A stretch of DNA of 64,000 bases from Pictodentalium vernedei (GCA_031216915.1 CM062293.1:151474285-151538284), one strand, 5' to 3'. Counted from the stretch's first letter, positions 33,541 to 45,280 are shown. Notes: generated by a model not told the origin, from the sequence alone. Program-made: numbers and translations.

Positions 33541-36500
33541 TACGTTCATGAATCACAATCAGATCCACCCCACAATGTTGCATACCAAATATCAAAAGAT
33601 TCTGCCTGCTGGATCTGGAGAAGAAGATTTTTTAAGAAATATGCCTGAAATGCACTAAGTTAAAATTTGGGCTCCTATACGGAGCCCAAATATAAACCCA
33701 GGGGGCCGATTTGAACAAACTTGAATCAGATCCACCCCACAATGTTGCTTACCAAATATGAAAAGATTCTGAAGCTGGATCTGGAGAAGAAGATTTTTTA
33801 AGAAATTTGCCTGAAATGCACTAAGTTCGAATTCGAGCTTCTATAGTGAGCCCAAATATGAAACTAGGAAGCCGATTTGAACAAACTTGAATCAGATCTA
33901 CCCCACAATGTTGCATACCAAATATCAAAAGATTCTGCCTGCTGGATCTGGAGAAGAAGATTTTTTAATAAATTTGCCCGAAATGCACTAAGTGCGAATT
34001 CAGGCTTCTATATTAAGCCCAAATATGAATCCAGGGGGCCGATTTGAACAAACTTGAATCAGATCCACCCCGCAATGTTGCATACCAAATATCAAAAGAT
34101 TCTGCCTGCTGGATCTGGAGAAGAAGATTTTTGAAGAAATTTGCCCGAAATGCACTAAGTTTGAATTCGAGCTTCTATAGTGAGCCCAAATATGAATCCA
34201 GGGGGCCGATTTGAACAAACTTGAATCAGATCCACCCCGCAATGTTGCATACCAAATATGAAAAGATTCTGCCTGCTGGATCTGGAGAAGATGATTTTTT
34301 AAGAAATTTGCCTGAAATGCACTAAGTTCGAATTCGAGCTTCTATAGTGAGCCCAAATATGAATCTAGGAAGCCGATTTGAACAAACTTGAATCAGATCC
34401 ACCCCACAATGTTGCATACCAAATATCAAAAGATTCTGCCTGCTGGATCTGGAGAAGAAGATTTTTTAATAAATTTGCCCGAAATGCACTAAGTCCGAAT
34501 TCGGGCTTCTATATTAAGCCCAAATATGAATCCAGGGGGCCGATTTGAACAAACTTGAATCAGATCCACCCCACAATGTTGCATACCAAATATCAAAAGA
34601 TTCTGCCTGCTGGATCTGGAGAAGAAGATTTTTGAAGAAATTTGCCCGAAATGCACTAAGTTTGAATTCGAGCTTCTATAGTGAGCCCAAATATGAATCC
34701 AGGGGGCCGATTTGAACAAACTTGAATCAGATCCACCCCGCAATGTTGCATACCAAATATCAAAAGATTCTGCCTGCTGGATCTGGAGAAGATGATTTTT
34801 TAAGAAATTTGCCTGAAATGCACTAAGTTCGAATTCGAGCTTCTATAGTAAGCTCAAATATGAATCTAGGGAACCGATTTAAACAAATTTGCATCAGATC
34901 CATCCCACAATGTTGCATACCAAATATCAAAAGATTCAGCCTGCTGGATCTGGAGAAGAAAATTTTTTAAGAAATTTGCCTGAAATGCACTAAGTTCGAA
35001 TTCGAGCTTCTATAGTGAGCCCAAATATGAATCTAGGAAGCCGATTTGAACAAACTTGAATCAGATCCACCCCACAATGTTGCATACCAAATATCAAAAG
35101 ATTCTGCCTGCTGGATCTGGAGAAGAAGATTTTTTAATAAATTTGCTTGAAATGCACTAAGTTCAAATTCGAGCTTCTATAGTGAGCCCAAATATGAATC
35201 TAGGAAGCCGATTTGAACAAACTTGAATCAGATGATCACCCCACAATGTTGCATACCAAATATCAAAAGATTCTGCCTTCTGGATCTGGAGAAGAAGATT
35301 TTTTAAGAAATTTGCCTAAATGCACTAAGTTCAAATTTGGGCTCCTATACTGAGCCCAAATATGAACCCAGGGAGCCGATTTGAACAAACTTGAATCAGA
35401 TCTACCCCACAATGTTGCTTACCAAATATGAAAAGATTCTGCCTGCTGGATCTGGAGAAGAAGATTTTTTAAGAAATTTGCATGAAATGCACTAAGTTCA
35501 AATTCGAGCTTCTATAGTGAGCCCAAATATGAATCTAGGAAGCCGATTTGAACAAACTTGAATCAGATGATCACCCCACAATGTTGCATACCAAATATCA
35601 AAAGATTCTGCCTTCTGGATCTGGAGAAGAAGATTTTTTAAGAAATTTGCCTAAATGCACTAAGTTCGAAATCGGGCTCCTATACTGAGCCCAAATATGA
35701 ACCCAGGGAGCCGATTTGAACAAACTTGAATCAGATCCACCCTACAATGTTGCATACCAAATATCAAAAGATTCTGCCTGCTGGATCTGGAGAAGAAGAT
35801 TTTCAAAGAAATTTGCCTGAAATGCAGTAAGTTCAAATTCGGGCTTCCATAGTAAGCCCAAATATGTATCCAGGGGGCCGATTTGAACAAACTTGAATCA
35901 GATCTACCCCGCAACGTTGCATACCAAATATCAAAAGATTCTGCCTGCTGGATCTGGAGAAGAAGATTTTTGAAGAAATTTGCCTGAAATGCACTAAATT
36001 CGAATTCGAGCTCCTATAGTGAGCCCAAATATGAATCTAGGGAGCCGATTTGAACAAACTTGAATCAGATCCACCCTACAATGTTGCATACCAAATATCA
36101 AAAGATTCTGCCTGCTGGATCTGGAGAAGAAGATTTTCAAAGAAATTTGCCTGAAATGCAGTAAGTTCAAATTTGGGCTCCTATACTGAGCCCAAATATA
36201 AACCCAGGGGGCTGATTTGAACAAACTTGAATCAGATCCACCCCACAATGTTGCATACTAAATATGAAAAGATTCTGCCTGCTGGATCTGGAGAAGAAGA
36301 TTTTTTAAGAAATTTGCATGAAATGCACTAAGTTCAAATTCGAGCTTCTATAGTGAGCCCAAATATGAATCTAGGAAGCCGATTTGAACAAACTTGAATC
36401 AGATCCACCCCACAATGTTGCATACCAAATATCAAAAGATTCTGCCTTCTGGATCTGGAGAAGAAGATTTTTTAAGAAATTTGCCTAAATGCACTAAGTT

Positions 36501-37800
36501 CGAAATCGGGCTCCTATACTGAGCCCAAATATGAACCCAGGGAGCCGATTTGAACAAACTTGAATCAGATCCACCCTACAATGTTGCATACCAAATATCA
36601 AAAGATTCTGCCTGCTGGATCTGGAGAAGAAGATTTTTTAAGAAATTTGCCTGAAATGCACTAAGTTCGAAATCGGGCTCCTATACTGAGCCCAAATATT
36701 AACCCAGAGGGCCGAGTTGAACAATCTTGAATCAGATCCACCCCACAATGTTGCATACCAAATATCAAAAGATTCTGCCTGCTGGATCTGGAGAAGATGA
36801 TTTTTTAAGAAATTTGCCTGAAATGCACTAAGTTCGAATTCGAGCTTCTATAGTGAGCCCAAATATGAATCTAGGAAGCCGATTTGAACAAACTTGAATC
36901 AGATCCACCCCACAATGTTGCATACCAAATATCAAAAGATTCTGCCTGCTGGATCTGGAGAAGAAGATTTTTGAAGAAATTTGCCCGAAATGCACTAAGT
37001 TTGAATTCGAGCTTCTATAGTGAGCCCAAATATGAATCCAGGGGGCCGATTTGAACAAACTTGAATCAGATCCACCCCGCAATGTTGCATACCAAATATG
37101 AAAAGATTCTGCCTGCTGGATCTGGAGAAGAAGATTTTTTAAGAAATTTGCCTGAAATGCACTAAGTTCGAATTCGGGCTTCTATAGTAAGCCCAAATAT
37201 GTATCCAGGGGGCCGATTTGAACAAACTTGAATCAGATCTACCCCGCAACGTTGCATACCAAATATCAAAAGATTCTGCCTGCTGGATCTGGAGAAGAAG
37301 ATTTTTGAAGAAATTTGCCTGAAATGCACTAAATTCGAATTCGAGCTCCTATAGTGAGCCTAAATATGAATCTAGGGAGCCGATTTGAACAAACTTGAAT
37401 CAGATCCACCCTACAATGTTGCATACCAAATATCAAAAGATTCTGCCTGCTGGATCTGGAGAAGAAGATTTTCAAAGAAATTTGCCTGAAATGCAGTAAG
37501 TTCAAATTTGGGCTCCTATACTGAGCCCAAATATAAACCCAGGGGGCCGATTTGAACAAACTTGAATCAGATCCACCCCACAATGTTGCATACCAAATAT
37601 CAAAAGATTCTGCCTGCTGGATCTGGAGAAGATTTTTTAAGAAATTTGCCTGAAATGCACTAAGTTCGAAATCGGGCTCCTATACTGAGCCCAAATATGA
37701 ACCCAGGGGGCCGATTTGAACAAACTTGAATCAGATCCACCCTACAATGTTGCATACCAAATATCAAAAGATTCTGCCTGCTGGATCTGGCGAAGAAGAT
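33541..37800 (+). repeat. Satellite-like array of ~167-bp units (about 25 copies)
   Basis: Each unit carries GATTTGAACAAACTTGAATC, CAATGTTGCATACC, AAATATCAAAAGATTCTGCC, TGGATCTGGAGAAGAAG and a small hairpin GGGCTCCTATACTGAGCCC. The same unit, at two to five copies, forms the middle of the elements at 22785, 26583 and 54866, so this is an expanded version of that internal repeat. Segments about 500 bp apart (34000-34242 and 34489-34743) and about 1,335 bp apart (35994-36248 and 37329-37583) are nearly identical, showing higher-order units of 3 and 8. The 84-codon minus-strand frames seen once per two units are by-products. Confidence 0.9.
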
Positions 37801-38532
37801 TTTTTAATGTTTTTCCCATTGCCTACAGTGTTAAAAAGTGCTGACTCAGCACTTTTTCAAAGTCCCGAAACTGTACCCTATGATAAAACCGATGGCAATT
37901 TTTTTTTACCAATCCTTTCTGTTGGTCCTAAGGAAGCTGCACACCACATAAAAATTCTCAGTGCCGTGCAGTTTTGGAGATATGGGCGTTTTAAATTTTT
38001 TCTATTTTTAGTTCCTGCGGTTCCCACGGGGCTGCGGGAAAATTTTTTTTTGCATAAATCAAGTACTCATGACCCAATAAGCCCTCACATAAAATTTGGT
38101 TCAAATCAGCCTCTCGGTTTGGAAAATAGAAATTTTGGGCGGGGCAAAAAATTTTGCCCCTCTCATAACAACGCCAAGTATAGCCCCACAAACTTCTCTT
38201 GAACAAATCTGAGTCTACACCTCAAAAGGAAGCTGCACACCAAATATCAAGTCTCTGCTACTGCTGGTTCATGAGAAGAAGATTTACAAAGATTTTGGTG
38301 CCCCTTGGGGGCGTGGCACCACCCAGGAGGAGGGGCAACTTCATTTGAACAAATCTGAATTGGCATTAGGTAATAAACATTTAGCCAACATTTGAATAAA
38401 ATTGGGCTAGTGGTTTAGGAGGAGAAGTCGATAATGTAAAGTTAACGCCGGACGACGACGACGACGGACGACGACGGACGACGACGGAAAGTGATTAGTA
38501 AAGCTCCCCTTGAGCTTCGCTCAGGTGAGCTA
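37800..38532 (+). mobile_element. Unique tail and 3' hairpin end of the expanded array element
   Basis: Non-repeated tail shared with copies at 23430, 27480, 51400 and 58570 (ACCCTATGATAAAACCGATG, AATTTTTTTTTACCA, CAAATATCAAGTCTCTG). Then ACGACGACGG repeats at 38450-38490 and the terminal TTGAGCttcGCTCAG hairpin with gtgagctaaaaa. With 33541-37800 it makes one element of at least 5 kb. Its left AAGAGGCCC end is not visible next to the array. Confidence 0.65.
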
Positions 38533-38732
38533 AAAACGTCATTCATTTTTTTTTATATTTTCACTTTTTGCTTCCAAAACATAGGTTATGAACCCTCATT
38601 GGAACTAGCGTGTCGCGCTCGTTCGAATGAGGGGTCATAACCTATGTTTTGGAAGCAAAAAATGAAACTTTTTAGTTATACGAGGATGTTTTTCCAAGTG
38701 CCGTCTGCAACTCAAGTTAGGTGATGGGTTAA
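38533..38732. mobile_element. TTAA-type palindromic element 4, right end intact
   Basis: The core AAACATAGGTTATGAACCC ... GGGTCATAACCTATGTTT has about 45-bp arms that match nearly perfectly around TTGGAACTAGCGTGTCGCGC. The right end GTTAGGTGATGGG-TTAA (38729-38732) keeps the TTAA. The left end merges into the tail of the preceding element. Confidence 0.6.
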
Positions 38733-38784
38733 AAAGTCATACTAAGTGGCTAATTTGTGTGTGTGTGTGTCATATGATAAATAG

Positions 38785-38926
38785 AATATGAAATGAGTGC
38801 TTTTCTCATATAATATTTATGAAACTCGTCCAAATTTTCCGTTTGGGCAAGCCTCTGGCAAGCCCAAGCGGAAAATCTGGACGAGTTTCATAAATATTAT
38901 ATAAGAAAAACACTCATTTCATATCC
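38785..38926. repeat. Near-perfect 142-bp palindrome
   Basis: ATATGAAATGAGTG at the left pairs with CACTCATTTCATAT at the right. The arms continue through ATAATATTTATGAAACTCGT and TCCGTTTGGGCTTG-like sequence to a short loop (CCTCTGG). Only a few mismatches are visible. It is not obviously bounded by TTAA, so it is a different family from its neighbour. Confidence 0.8.
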
Positions 38927-39007
38927 TCTATATATGTTGTGACTATAAGTTTTATAAAATTTAGTGTTTGGAAGCACTTGGTAGTAATCAATATTCTGGG
39001 ACTCTTA

Positions 39008-40493
39008 AGCCCCAGTCACACCGAGCGTTCGCATGCCTCTCGTTCGAAAAATGGGGAAACGAAGTTACTTGCGAGCAGAACGTGTAAGAAACGCAGTTAA
39101 ACGCACTTGAACGTAGTTGAACGAACACCTAAAAATCGTGCGAGTTGAAACTTCAAACTGTTTCAAAGTATTGCTCGTTCTGGAAAAAAAATCCATACGA
39201 GCAAAACGTAAAAGTAACGTATCATGAAAGAGTCTTAAACGAGATATAAACGAGAAACAATGAAATGCAACGAGCCATGCGTGACTTGAACGAGTAATGA
39301 TTTGTCGGTACGTTTGTGTTTCGTATGTATCGAGTATTGCACGTTTTGACTCATTCAAGTACGTTCATATTTCGTTCATATTTCTGTTTTTACACTCGTT
39401 CTGACTGCTGTCAAAGAATCTCGCATTACTCGTATTAAATGCGTATGTGTCATTTTTATTTCGTTTCTATTTCGTTGGTGTCTCGCATGGTACGAATGAA
39501 CTTTGTTTTGTGTTTTTTTACTCGCTCGGAGTCTCGCAGGAATCTCGCATAGCTCGCATGTATTTCGCATGTGTCTCGCATGAGTCTCGCATTAGTCTCG
39601 CATCAATCTCGCACAGTGGGGTCGTTTCTTTTGGCTCGCAGCCTTCGTTCGACTCTCATTCGCTACGCTTGGATCACGTGTTTCTGTCGTTCGAATCTGG
39701 CATGTTGTACACGTCTTTGCAGCCAGGGCCTCACCCACACAGTTCTGTCCCTCCTTCTTCTTCTTCTTCATCTTTGCTGGATCAGGTTATGGACTCCAGC
39801 AGCATTCTGTAAATCATTGGCATTTAATTGAAGTGCTGCATTCATTAGCTGAAGCTGTTTAAGTTGATGAATATTTGCCATTTTATTTCAAAATTGTAGA
39901 AAAAAGAAGAAAAAATATCTCTGGCTATGTAGAAAATCGGAATACAAATGATGCAAATCTGCTGACAACAGCTATATATATATATATATGGATCCAGAGA
40001 ACGAGATGAAGTGAAACACAAAAGAGACAAAAAACGAGGGCAACGTGCAGAGCGAGAGAACAGCGAGTTAGAAATGCAACGAACGTACAAAACGAGTGAC
40101 ACGAGAAACGAACGTATCACGAGCGAGACAAGAAACGAGTATAAACGTAAAAAACGAGACAAACGTAACAAAAACGTAACAAAAACGTGATTAAAACGTG
40201 ACACAAACGTAATAAAATGAGAAAAACGAAATACATACGAGATACGACCGAAATACAAACGAGCCAAACGTATCTACCAAAACGAGACTGAAACTTACTA
40301 TAAACGTAATAACAACCAGACGAACGTAATTCGTAAGTGATACAAACGTAATTACACGTGACAGAAACGTGAAAGCGGACAAAATTGCTACATTTCACCC
40401 GCAACGAGCCAAAACGTGCATTTCTGGAAATTTTCACAAATTTTCACAAACAAGCGCCAACGAGCAAAACGTACTTTTGGTGTGACTGGGGCT
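39008..40493 (-). mobile_element. Deleted PIF/Harbinger-type transposon with ACG-dense interior (1,486 bp)
   Basis: Terminal inverted repeats AGCCCCAGTCACACC ... GGTGTGACTGGGGCT are flanked by a TTA duplication (39005-39007, 40494-40496), the TWA-type target of PIF/Harbinger elements. The interior keeps a relic of a transposase start (39663-39881). The remaining ~1.2 kb is dominated by ACG/CGT trinucleotides every few bases (AACGAG, AAACGTA, CTCGCATG). The element lies in the 31-kb intron of the lipoprotein gene. Strand is given from the relic frame. Confidence 0.75.
39663..39881 (-). pseudogene. PIF/Harbinger transposase N-terminal relic, one stop
   Basis: One minus-strand frame of 73 codons from ATG (39881) to TAG (39663) carries a single internal TGA (next to codon 38, an Arg-rich run). 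It starts MANIHQLKQLQLMNAALQ and after the TGA continues RRRRRRDRTVWVRPWLQRR. The Arg run followed by W-V-R-P-W-L is the conserved opening of Harbinger-type transposases in animals. The DDE catalytic part is absent, so this is a deletion derivative. The 1-base nature of the stop (CGA to TGA) is an inference. Confidence 0.75.
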
Positions 40494-40499
40494 TTAGAC

Positions 40500-41290
40500 A
40501 CTGCATCAGACTTTTAAAAGTGGTTTCACTCCTTCAAGGGTGATAACTCTGTTATTCGGTTCATGGACAGCTGAAAACAGTATAACTGTGGTAGTGACTA
40601 AATTACCTTTTCTTGAATAAAAATTTCCATATTAAAATTACAGGTCAAATCCATTTCTGGTTATTTATTTATTATATTACAGGTTATCTGCATGCATTGC
40701 ATAAATGTGTTTGGGTTTGGGTTGACGGTTTTCACTTCCGATTTCACTCATCGTTGTTTGTCTCTTTATAGTTTTTGCCTGAAATTCTTTTGTTTCGAGA
40801 AATCTCCTTTTGGGTTTCAATGATGACAAAGTACCTGTTATGGAGGATGTAGAGCTGGATATTTGGATTTTGAAATATCGTCAACATTTTAAAAAATATC
40901 CTGATATTCGATAATATAGATTCGTGTCGTAACCTTCTGGAAGCTTTCAGTAATCCCTGTATAAAGTCCTGTTCTGGGGTACCAGTTGAACCACTAGGAC
41001 TCACCTAAATGATAAATTGCATATACACCATATAACTGTACTATCATATGGTATATGTGCAATGTACCCTGTCGGCTCGCAGCCCCTGTCCCTGTCATCG
41101 TGATTTGGATATATATGTAGTAAATAGTACTCCTGTCTCTACTAGCAACCTGTATTTACCTGTAGAAGTACATGATTATGATTACCCCCACCCCTCCCCC
41201 CATGAACCTGGTGTGGAAAGCAGTTGCTATTATTTAGAAAAACAACTACAAAATATTTTGGCTTTATTTTATTCAAAGCAGTTGTTAAAT
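40500..41290. other. Intron, no supported feature
   Basis: No transposon end or credible exon seen. Confidence 0.4.
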
Positions 41291-41660
41291 ATTATTTAGG
41301 AAGGCAAATACTTATTTTATCCACCTCCCCCCCCCCCCCCCCCCCCCCACACACACATGTGGAAAACAGTTGTTATTATTTAGATAGATGAATATACATT
41401 ATTTTATCCCCCCTCCCCCAGATGTGGAATGCAACTGCTACATTGTATAAAGTCAAATAAGCTTTATTTTATTCAGCCCCACCCCCCTCCCCCGTGCAAC
41501 ATACTAAGCTGGTACCGAGCAAAACTAAAATAATGGCAAGTATTTGCTCCAGAGTATCTCCCATATTTATTTGTTACTTTACTTTCGTTTTTTTAACTCC
41601 ACCCTCCACACATACAATGCAGATAGTGGTGGGTGTAGGGGGGGGGATAATAAAGTAAAA
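41170..41660. repeat. C-rich imperfect repeats with 22-nt poly-C
   Basis: Repeated CCCCACCCCTCCCCC + 'ATGTGGAAAGCAGTTGCTAT' + 'TATTTAG' blocks at about 41190, 41330, 41410 and 41475. Uninterrupted C run at 41327-41348. Confidence 0.6.
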
Positions 41661-42087
41661 TGTTGAATACTGGTATGCCTTGATAGTGTACAGCTCCACA
41701 TGCTAATTTTTGTGAAACCTTTCAACAACATGTGGTGAACTTGTTGTTTGAACTATTTTTAATTTTGGGAATTTTGTTCTCAACTTGCTATTCAGTGTAC
41801 TGTGAATGTGCTTATGCGAAGCAATAATTACCTTGTTCTGTTGATGGTGTTTGGTCTGCACTGCATCATATGGATTTATTTATGGGATCCTTTAATTATT
41901 GTCATTATTTAAGGTCAGTACAACATAAGAGTTGTGCGTTTTCTCTTCCCAAATCCCGAAGGAGTTGAAAGAACACTTTTCAAAAAACAAACATTTGATT
42001 GGTCAGTTGGTCAGACATGTCGGTTTGATGAGGAAAACAATACTTACAATAAATAAAGAACAAGTTTGCAAATAATGTTATTTCATT

Positions 42088-42335
42088 AATTATATTTCCA
42101 TTATACAATATATTGTGTATGCAATACATGATCTGAACATACAACGAAGAAAGAAATGTGAAATATTCAGTTGAAAAAAATTATGGTCTTGTTTTACGAT
42201 TCACTGGGATTATATTTCTATTATACAATATATTGTGCAAGCAATACATGATTTGAACATACAACGAAGAAAGAAATGTAAAATTTTCAGTTGAAAAAAA
42301 TCATTGTCTTGTTTGCTGTACGATTCACTGGGATT
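42088..42335. repeat. ~118-bp tandem duplication
   Basis: ATTATATTTC..TTATACAATATATTGTG and GAACATACAACGAAGAAAGA occur twice in direct order (starting about 42090 and 42208), both ending GATTCACTGGGATT. Few differences, so the duplication is recent. Confidence 0.75.
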
Positions 42336-42339
42336 TGCC

Positions 42340-44550
42340 ACCAGTCTGGGATGATCTTAGAGCGGATGTTCAAAAATTTGGGAGCTAAAATAATTATTTT
42401 GGGGTGAAATAATTGTGTCAGAAAACAAAAGATGTCCAAAAATCTTTATGAAATAGGGTAACTTTCTCAAGACTACTTGTAAATAAAAGTCCAAGAATAG
42501 AAATATTGACCACTTTGTTCCTAATATCAAAAGTTCTGATACACAGGTAATTTTTCAAGATGAGCGATATTTTACCGGTTATAAAAATGACATCAAATTA
42601 AAATACCGGTTTATCATCCAGCACTAGGAGGGTGTTGATATTTGGATTTTGTTATGCATTTTTTGGAAAACGTAAGTATTTTCAAAAAGGTAAGCCTATT
42701 TTAAATATTTATATTTTGCTTACTAATTGTTGACATGCCTGCAGTACAATCAGTGTTAAAAACCCAAATTGTTTTGCAGTCAGTTCTACAAAAAATCAGT
42801 TTTCTTTTTTTCGTTTAAAAGGTTAAGCCCCCATAACATATTTATCTTAGGTACTTATGTCATTTTAATTTTATTTTTCAGGTTTTCGAGATATCTGTGA
42901 TATATGATGCATCTGTGATATATATTTAATATTTGAAGCCTATGTGATATATATTTGAGATGATCGGAATGTAAATAAACATTTCTATATTTAACATCAA
43001 TGGAGTTTGTACGGGAATTTGTCATTTATTCAAGTCCACATCATATCGCAAGAATGCTCAACTTCTGAAGTACTCAAGACCACTGTGGTAATGTAATAAA
43101 CAAAAATGTAAATTTGTCACTTCCACATAACAGCCCCTCTCCCACACGCACCTCACAGCTTGGCAGAGGGTATCAAAATTTTTATATTCTATCAATCTTT
43201 TGTAATAATCTTCTGAAATATGCAGATCATTTGAAAATTCACTTATCAAGAATGTTAGCGATATAGTTCTGGAATCAATAAGGTGAAGGCAGTGTGAACA
43301 CTGTCCTTAAATGACATTGCCATATCAATCAGTTCTATTAAATGTACCACGGGTCACAAAGTCAAATAAGTCCAGATGTTGGTTTGAAGATAACAACTGA
43401 TTCAGATAATTTTATTTATTCAACATATGTTATCAAAAATTACACTTGTGCTAAAAAGTAAAGTTTAATCAGCTCATTGATATAAATAAATGTACACTTA
43501 TTAACTACAATTAAATATGATAGGGTGATTGTGGTATTAGATACCAAATAGATAACACAAAAAGATACAACCACCACATTCCCTGCTGCATCCCCGGACT
43601 GATCAGACATAGTAAATTTACTTTTTGGAGGGTTCAATATCAAAGGCAGGCTTAGTAGTCCTAATGCCAAACTCAGATGTTTTTGCCGAACCACATTTTG
43701 GCATATCAAGTTTTTTCTCAACAGTTTCTGATAAACATTCCTCTTGATGAAAAAATGTACTGGATGGCTGTCAGGATTAAAAAATTTGAGAAAAACAGCC
43801 CAAAAGTGACCCCACCCACTTCACGTTAGAAAAAATCCTTCGGAACGAATTAGGTCAAATAACATTTGGACTAACCATTTATTCTGACCTCATATTATCT
43901 CCTTTAATGCTTGGCCACCTTATTCATATAATAGGGCCAATATGATGATTATAGATAAATGGGTAGTTGCCTTTCAACCCATATAAAGAGTGTTCATGGA
44001 AACAATTTTGTATAAGATCATAGAAACAATTAAAGACATTCTTCCAAATAACGTAGCTGTCTGCGACATCGATAACAGCATTCTTTAGCTATTCTCTCTC
44101 ACTGGTGCCATTGAGTGAGTACCTAAATGATATTTTGTGCACCTTTGGCTTTTCCCAAAATTCATTTCAAATTTGATTTGCAGCTGCTGTAGTTCATAGT
44201 CCTGGTTGATACGATTTTGTTGATTATATTGTTGTTTCAGTTCTGGCATTTGCCCAATAATTTCTCTAGTTCTAATTCTCATAAGCATTTAAGCCATGAG
44301 TGATTGTTTTTTCGATGAAATTTTCAGATGTCAGCTAAGAGCAACGATTATCTTCTTAATGTCGCAGCTAAGTGCATAGAAAACATCATTATGTGAAGTA
44401 AGCTATACCAGTATCATCTATATGCAGATCTGCAATGTTGTTGTGAGAATGATGCGTCCCTGGTTCTGAGGTGCCATAAATACTGCTCCAAGAAGTATTT
44501 GCACACAAAACATGAGAAGCAGTTTTCGACAAAGCGATCTTCTTGTGAAT
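42340..44550. other. Intron with weak exon-like islands only
   Basis: Minus-strand islands at about 43152-43215 (DYYKRLIEYKNFDTLCQAVR between tttcag and GTGCGT), 43630-43740 (ETVEKKLDMPKCGSAK) and 44143-44288 (REIIGQMPELKQQYNQ) look somewhat coding. Their phases do not join into one frame. I do not call a gene. Confidence 0.3.
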
Positions 44551-44554
44551 ATAG

Positions 44555-45280
44555 ATGAGACGATTAATCGGTATACAATAAGCCATCGGCCGATATACAG
44601 CTATCGGTTCAGAAGGTGGGGTAAACATCGGCAAATGCCGATTGTCAAAATGAAAAAGTTTGTTAACATTTTCATACTGCTACGCCTCAATTTTTTTAGC
44701 TTACAGCCTTACACATGCGGTTTTAGCAGGGCTGTAAACCGAATCGAGTCACGTGGGTTTTTGAATTACAACATTTTGTTGTCTTCACAAACTTTTACCA
44801 CCTGAAAACATGCGTTTATTTTCCATAATTGTTTTCGGTATTCATTAAGCGAATCGACAACCTTTTAACACAAAAGCGCTGCTGTTTAAGCACGTGACAA
44901 TGTTTTTATCCCTAGAGGGGTCAGCGAAATGATCAATGTCAGTGATTCGTGTTTAACCAATGAGAAGGTAGAAATACTGAAACACATGACATGTGGTTCA
45001 TGTTATCTTTGCCAGAGGGGTAATCCAAATGACAAAACTCTGATTTCTTCTAACAGTGAAATGTCTCATTTTAGTCAGTTATGCGGTTGCACTTAACGGA
45101 GGTCTGTTTGAAATTTGAAAACTGCCAGGATTGGGAGTTTGGAGGTTGAATTATCATGTAGTTCCAATGCGCAAACACCAGTACTGTAACACTTTAACAG
45201 TAAATTATTAAAATTAACACTGACAATCTGACATCGGCATCGACAATCGGCCGATTGTATCTTCAAAACATCGGCATTTG
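44555..45280. repeat. Possible hAT-type relic with CGGCCGAT motifs
   Basis: ACGATTAATCGG, CATCGGCCGATATAC, TCGGCAAATGCCGATTGTC on the left and CATCGGCATCGACAATCGGCC, AACATCGGCATTTGG on the right form loose inverted ends about 650 bp apart. Ends of this type are seen in hAT MITEs, but I cannot define a target duplication. Confidence 0.35.

Noticed and set aside
34000-37583. Repeated 80-84-codon minus-strand frames (MRGGSDSSLFKSAPW type)
   Set aside because: Each spans parts of two 167-bp satellite units and recurs only because the units do. The frame is broken in most units and absent in related elements.
33541-37800. Regular direct repeats resembling a CRISPR-like layout
   Set aside because: Whole 167-bp units repeat with no unique spacers, in a eukaryotic intron.
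39845-40437. Overlapping minus-strand frames rich in Phe, Arg, Ser and Leu
   Set aside because: They are translations of the ACG/CGT lattice inside the Harbinger derivative. All three frames look alike in composition and no domain is present.
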